64,000 nucleotides of DNA, from assembly GCA_016719895.1 (NCBI GenBank), contig JADJYG010000012.1, forward strand, positions 162,219-226,218. The letters run 5' to 3'. The notes under the pieces are model-generated. The model ran no database searches. It was not told where the DNA came from and saw only the letters and a program-made list of their open reading frames with translations. A program made the translations under genes and the position numbers. Source of the DNA: Saprospirales bacterium (GTDB taxonomy: Bacteria; Bacteroidota; Bacteroidia; Chitinophagales; Saprospiraceae). Below, piece by piece: positions 63,324 through 64,000 of this stretch (position 1 is the stretch's first letter; each line of letters starts with the position of its first letter).

Positions 63324-64000
63324 ATGGGGATTATACAACGACAAGGAATCAAACATTCGATCGTCAATTTTAGCGGGCTGGCCATTGGCATGCTCAGCAC
63401 TTTATTTATTTACTCCCAAAAAGAGGTGGTGGAAGCGTATGGCTTGATGCAGTACCTCTTGAGCATCGCCATTATTGGGTTCCCGCTGTTTGCCCTCTCC
63501 GGCAATACCGTGGCCGTGCGGTTTTTCCCGGTCTTTCAGGATAAAACGCAGGCGCAACACGGCTTTTTGCCCTTTCTGCTGCTGCTTTGCCTCCTTGGAT
63601 GGGGAACCAGCGCCCTGGTAGCGTTTTTTTGCTGGGACTGGATAAAAGTGCTGGTCGCCTGGGATACTTCTGTGTTGCAGGAATATTTGTGGATGGCTTT
63701 CCCCCTCACGTTTTTATTCACTGTGGCACTTCTGCTATACCAGTATTCCCTTAATTTTAAACGCATTGTAATCCCGTCTATTTTATTCGACTTTTCCTTA
63801 AAAGTCGCCCTTCCAGCCTTATTAATTGGCATCTGGCAGCATTGGATCGACCTGAAAACAGCCCTGAACTTGCTTTTGCTGTATTACGTGGCAGTCATTT
63901 TAGGCCAGGTCCAGTACCTCCGGTATTTGAAAGAATGGCATTGGCGCATAAACTGGGCGTATTTTACCCCCGCACTGCGCCGGGATATTGGCAAATATGC
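63324..64000 (+). CDS. Polysaccharide flippase (Wzx/MATE-like), N-terminal part
   Basis: About 225 residues are visible before the window ends; the frame is open to the edge. It has at least five membrane segments and a start (M-G-I-I-Q-R-Q-G-I-K-H-S) followed by FSGLAIGMLSTLF, AYGLMQYLLSIAIIGFPL and NTVAVRFFPVF, as in oligosaccharide flippases of the RfbX/Wzx type. These move undecaprenyl-linked sugars across the inner membrane. It begins 14 bp after the protease stop. Confidence 0.75.
   Translation, partial: MGIIQRQGIKHSIVNFSGLAIGMLSTLFIYSQKEVVEAYGLMQYLLSIAIIGFPLFALSGNTVAVRFFPVFQDKTQAQHGFLPFLLLLCLLGWGTSALVAFFCWDWIKVLVAWDTSVLQEYLWMAFPLTFLFTVALLLYQYSLNFKRIVIPSILFDFSLKVALPALLIGIWQHWIDLKTALNLLLLYYVAVILGQVQYLRYLKEWHWRINWAYFTPALRRDIGKY

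Noticed and set aside
1..64000. tRNA, rRNA and CRISPR arrays
   Set aside because: Every intergenic stretch was read; none folds as a tRNA and no regularly spaced direct repeats of CRISPR type were seen. All gaps are shorter than 270 bp.

Overview
This window looks like chromosomal DNA of a Bacteroidota bacterium, probably a Saprospiria/Chitinophagia-like relative with fairly GC-rich DNA. The reasons are in the sequence: six proteins end in type IX secretion (T9SS) sorting domains (four type A-like, two of the 'gliding motility-associated C-terminal' type B), gldC is present, CcmE is of the CxxxY type, AraC-type regulators are fused to receiver domains, and many genes have the Bacteroidota -7 box TAnnTTTG 15-90 bp before their start. 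No tRNA, rRNA, CRISPR array or transposase gene was seen. Coding density is very high and no gene-free stretch exceeds about 270 bp.

Layout. 1-6.4 kb: end of a flippase-like membrane protein overlapping a nucleotide-sugar epimerase, then (minus strand) a GT39 glycosyltransferase, ccmF and ccmE. 6.5-12.8 kb: a membrane-bound TPR-receiver-AraC regulator, a GH53 galactanase lipoprotein, an LtaS/sulfatase-family phosphotransferase and a class I aminotransferase. 12.8-22 kb: a coherent cluster in which a response regulator, histidine kinase and vanadium-haloperoxidase-like lipoprotein form one operon, divergent from a second haloperoxidase-like lipoprotein; four phased TTTTAAG-type repeats lie in the shared control region. 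A MORN-repeat lipoprotein, a TonB-dependent receptor and a membrane-anchored Ppx/GppA-like (ASKHA) protein follow. 22-32.7 kb: a T9SS metalloprotease, a 1122-residue beta-propeller/amidohydrolase fusion, small membrane and cytochrome-like proteins, rimO, DinB, a propeller lipoprotein and a BASS transporter. 32.8-42.8 kb: an LVIVD-repeat T9SS protein, ffh, isoaspartyl peptidase, an unfamiliar 642-residue protein with papain-like and zinc-ribbon-like motifs, rarA, a small lipoprotein and a Sua5/YrdC protein. 42.8-53 kb: two tail-to-tail PKD/type-B sorting proteins, a Nudix hydrolase, an MFS transporter, lpdA, a T9SS protein and a small outer-membrane barrel. 53.3-64 kb: engB, a PlsB-like acyltransferase and enoyl-CoA hydratase operon, an orphan AddB-like PD-(D/E)XK protein, gldC, an N-acetylmuramoyl-alanine amidase, a frameshifted DinB gene, a pappalysin-like T9SS protease and the start of a polysaccharide flippase.

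Most striking non-coding pattern: of the twelve convergent gene pairs, eight have 3' ends within about 35 bp of each other or overlapping. The other four, with gaps of 138-261 bp, each hold a large palindromic element. Three of these (11390-11551, 35241-35420, 50923-51090) have different 20-24 bp or longer terminal inverted repeats but a visibly related core, so they look like one family of non-autonomous intergenic repeats that abut stop codons. The fourth (38104-38183) is an 80-bp perfect palindrome without a loop.
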